From: Cytobacillus praedii
GTDB lineage: Bacteria > Bacillota > Bacilli > Bacillales > Cytobacillaceae
Reading direction: 5' to 3'
DNA: 59,705 nt
Assembly (NCBI RefSeq): GCF_001439605.1
Contig: NZ_LMBX01000027.1
Span: forward strand, 1-59,705
The position numbers and the translations under genes were made by a program. This document shows positions 58,704-59,705 of the stretch, piece by piece; position 1 is the stretch's first letter, and each line of letters begins with the position of its first letter. The notes under the pieces are model-generated. The model was not told the origin of the DNA, did no database searches, and saw only the letters and a list, made by a program, of their open reading frames with translations.

Positions 58704-58741
58704 AAACCTTACGAATGGGCACATTTGTAAGGTTTTTTCTC
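58704..58741 (+). terminator. Terminator of the lrgAB-aph-GNAT operon
   Basis: AACCTTAC/GTAAGGTT followed by TTTTCTC on the plus strand. Confidence 0.85.
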
Positions 58742-58756
58742 TCTTTTTAGCACCCA

Positions 58757-59434
58757 CTAGCAAATTTCACGTATTAGGTCAATGGAGTTATTCTTTGGAG
58801 AGTTAACAAGAGAAGATACCTCGTAGGTCTCCATTAAATCCTGATTAAAAGGATTTAATAAACTATTAAGCTGTTTGATATCAGAAATAGATGAATCTAG
58901 CCATATTTTTTCATCATTTGGTTTCAAAATCGCTGGCATTCGATCATGTATCCCTTTTACAAGGTCATTGGGAGTTGTTGTAATAACAGAACATGAGTAA
59001 ATTGATTCTCCATGTGGGGAAATCCAACGATCCCAAAGGCCAGCCATTGCAAATAAATCACCTGATCTTAGTTTTATTCGCATAGGAGTCTTTGTTTGAT
59101 CATCATGGCGTTTCCACTCATAGAAAGAGTCAGCTATAATTAAGCAGCGCTTCTTTTTGAAGGCACTCCGAAAACTAGGCTTTTCGGCAATTGTCTCAGC
59201 TCTTGCATTGATCATTTTATTTCCAATTTTCATATCTTTAGCCCAAGGCGGAATTAAACCCCAGCGAAGGAATCCTAATCGGTTCTTGCTTCCATCATTA
59301 ATAACGGATAAAACAGATTGTGACGGGGCTACATTATAGTTTGGGTTATATAATTCCTCTTCGATTGCTGCAGCGATCTCAAATCGCTGAATAATCTCCG
59401 TGAATGTTGCTGTAAGAGTGAATCGGCCGCACAT
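58757..59434 (-). CDS. SRAP (HMCES/YedK) abasic-site protein
   Basis: A 225-residue SOS-response-associated peptidase. After Met removal the catalytic Cys2 (MCGRF) forms a thiazolidine link to abasic sites in single-stranded DNA. NARAET (about Asn75), DSFYEWKR (about Glu105) and GIHDRMP (about His160) complete the active site. The ATG at 59434 follows GAGGTG; upstream codons to 59443 would block the essential N-terminal Cys. Confidence 0.92.
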   Translation of the reverse strand: MCGRFTLTATFTEIIQRFEIAAAIEEELYNPNYNVAPSQSVLSVINDGSKNRLGFLRWGLIPPWAKDMKIGNKMINARAETIAEKPSFRSAFKKKRCLIIADSFYEWKRHDDQTKTPMRIKLRSGDLFAMAGLWDRWISPHGESIYSCSVITTTPNDLVKGIHDRMPAILKPNDEKIWLDSSISDIKQLNSLLNPFNQDLMETYEVSSLVNSPKNNSIDLIREIC

Positions 59435-59488
59435 TGCTAACACCTCAATTATCTATTTGGAAACATTGTACCAAAATAATAGGCAGCA

Positions 59489-59534
59489 AAAAAGGATAGC
59501 TAACCATTCAATGCACAATGGTCAGCTATCCTTT
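59489..59534 (-). terminator. Terminator of the tRNA operon
   Basis: Reverse strand AAAGGATAGCTGACCATT...AATGGTTAGCTATCCTTT with T7 after. It lies 10 bp after the tRNA-Arg gene. Confidence 0.88.
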
Positions 59535-59544
59535 TACTTATTTA

Positions 59545-59618
59545 CGCGCCTTAGAGGATTCGAACCTCTGACCGTACGCTTAGAAGGCGTATGCTCTATC
59601 CAGCTGAGCTAAAGGCGC
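59545..59618 (-). tRNA. tRNA-Arg (anticodon TCT)
   Basis: A 74-nt cloverleaf: acceptor GCGCCTT/AAGGCGC, D-arm GCTC/GAGC, anticodon stem TACGC/GCGTA with CTTCTAA loop, T-arm AGAGG-TTCGAAT-CCTCT. CCA is not encoded. It reads Arg codons AGA/AGG. Confidence 0.96.
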
Positions 59619-59630
59619 ATGATTTATGTA

Positions 59631-59705
59631 TGGCGGAGAAGGAGGGATTTGAACCCTCGCGCCGGTTACCCGACCTACACCCTTAGCAGGGGCGCCTCTT
59701 CAGCC
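59631..59705 (-). tRNA. tRNA-Ser (anticodon GCT), cut by the window end
   Basis: The reverse strand shows an anticodon loop with CTGCTAA, the long serine variable arm (GTCGGGTAACCGGC) and T-arm GAGGGTTCAAATCCCTC, ending in an encoded CCA (59631-59633). About 15 nt of the 5' end lie outside the window. Confidence 0.94.

Noticed and set aside
1..59705. CRISPR arrays, insertion sequences, prophage or integrase genes
   Set aside because: I looked for regular repeats, transposase-like frames and attachment-like duplications and found none; pseudogenes here look like in situ decay.

Overview
The window reads as chromosomal DNA of a low-GC Gram-positive spore-former of the Bacillaceae. The rRNA leader, the AGGAGG-type ribosome binding sites, the frequent TTG/GTG starts and many Bacillus subtilis-type gene neighbourhoods (ydbST, pksA-ymcC, ytcD-ytbDE, ydfEF, liaIH) all point there. 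I cannot name the species. The left edge is the 5' end of a 16S rRNA gene transcribed leftwards, with its leader and two tandem promoters. The right edge is a leftward tRNA-Ser/tRNA-Arg pair, the Ser gene being cut by the window end. I saw no insertion sequence, prophage or CRISPR array.

Layout. 0.4-2.4 kb: ydbST behind an ECF-type promoter. 2.6-5.8 kb: two-component ABC exporter with a divergent TetR. 5.9-9.5 kb: hflX with a leader terminator and a structured RNA candidate, then a Bmr/NorA-like pump between two copies of a palindrome. 9.6-11.3 kb: DedA protein and a PadR pair. 11.6-13 kb: MFS pump behind a leader peptide and a hairpin that buries its ribosome binding site. 13.2-16.5 kb: BcrAB-like ABC exporter with sensor kinase and response regulator. 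16.6-20.7 kb: DUF418 remnant, pksA/ymcC pair, yeiH-like exporter with its LysR regulator. 20.8-22.8 kb: PadR/HAAS/repeat membrane protein/papain-like protein operon. 22.9-25.5 kb: MATE pump operon. 25.6-29.4 kb: lipoprotein deacetylase, TetR-controlled SMR pair, general-stress SDR. 29.7-35.3 kb: MMPL exporter, patatin, YbaK-type deacylase, and a FabH-like protein with its small partner. 35.3-38.3 kb: ABC-F resistance protein behind a uORF attenuator, then liaIH. 38.3-46 kb: chemoreceptor remnant, SDR/QueA-like/VOC operon, atypical response regulator, TsdA-like cytochrome c, ydfEF, tandem GNAT. 46-59.4 kb: ytcD-ytbD-ytbE, diguanylate cyclase, small proteins, metallophosphoesterase, ArsR-MFS operon, MarR-controlled LrgA/LrgB/aminoglycoside kinase/GNAT operon, SRAP protein.

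The unifying theme is defence against antibiotics and envelope stress. Eleven or more exporters or resistance enzymes lie in 59 kb, most with their own local switch. The best-supported regulatory signals are RNA-based: a translation attenuator (MPFWCCIVPSPPV leader) before the MFS pump at 11.6-12.9 kb, a three-codon uORF with mutually exclusive helices before the ABC-F gene, and a terminator placed between any possible promoter and the start codon of hflX. Ribosome-targeting antibiotics would be the natural inducers of all three; that is inference.
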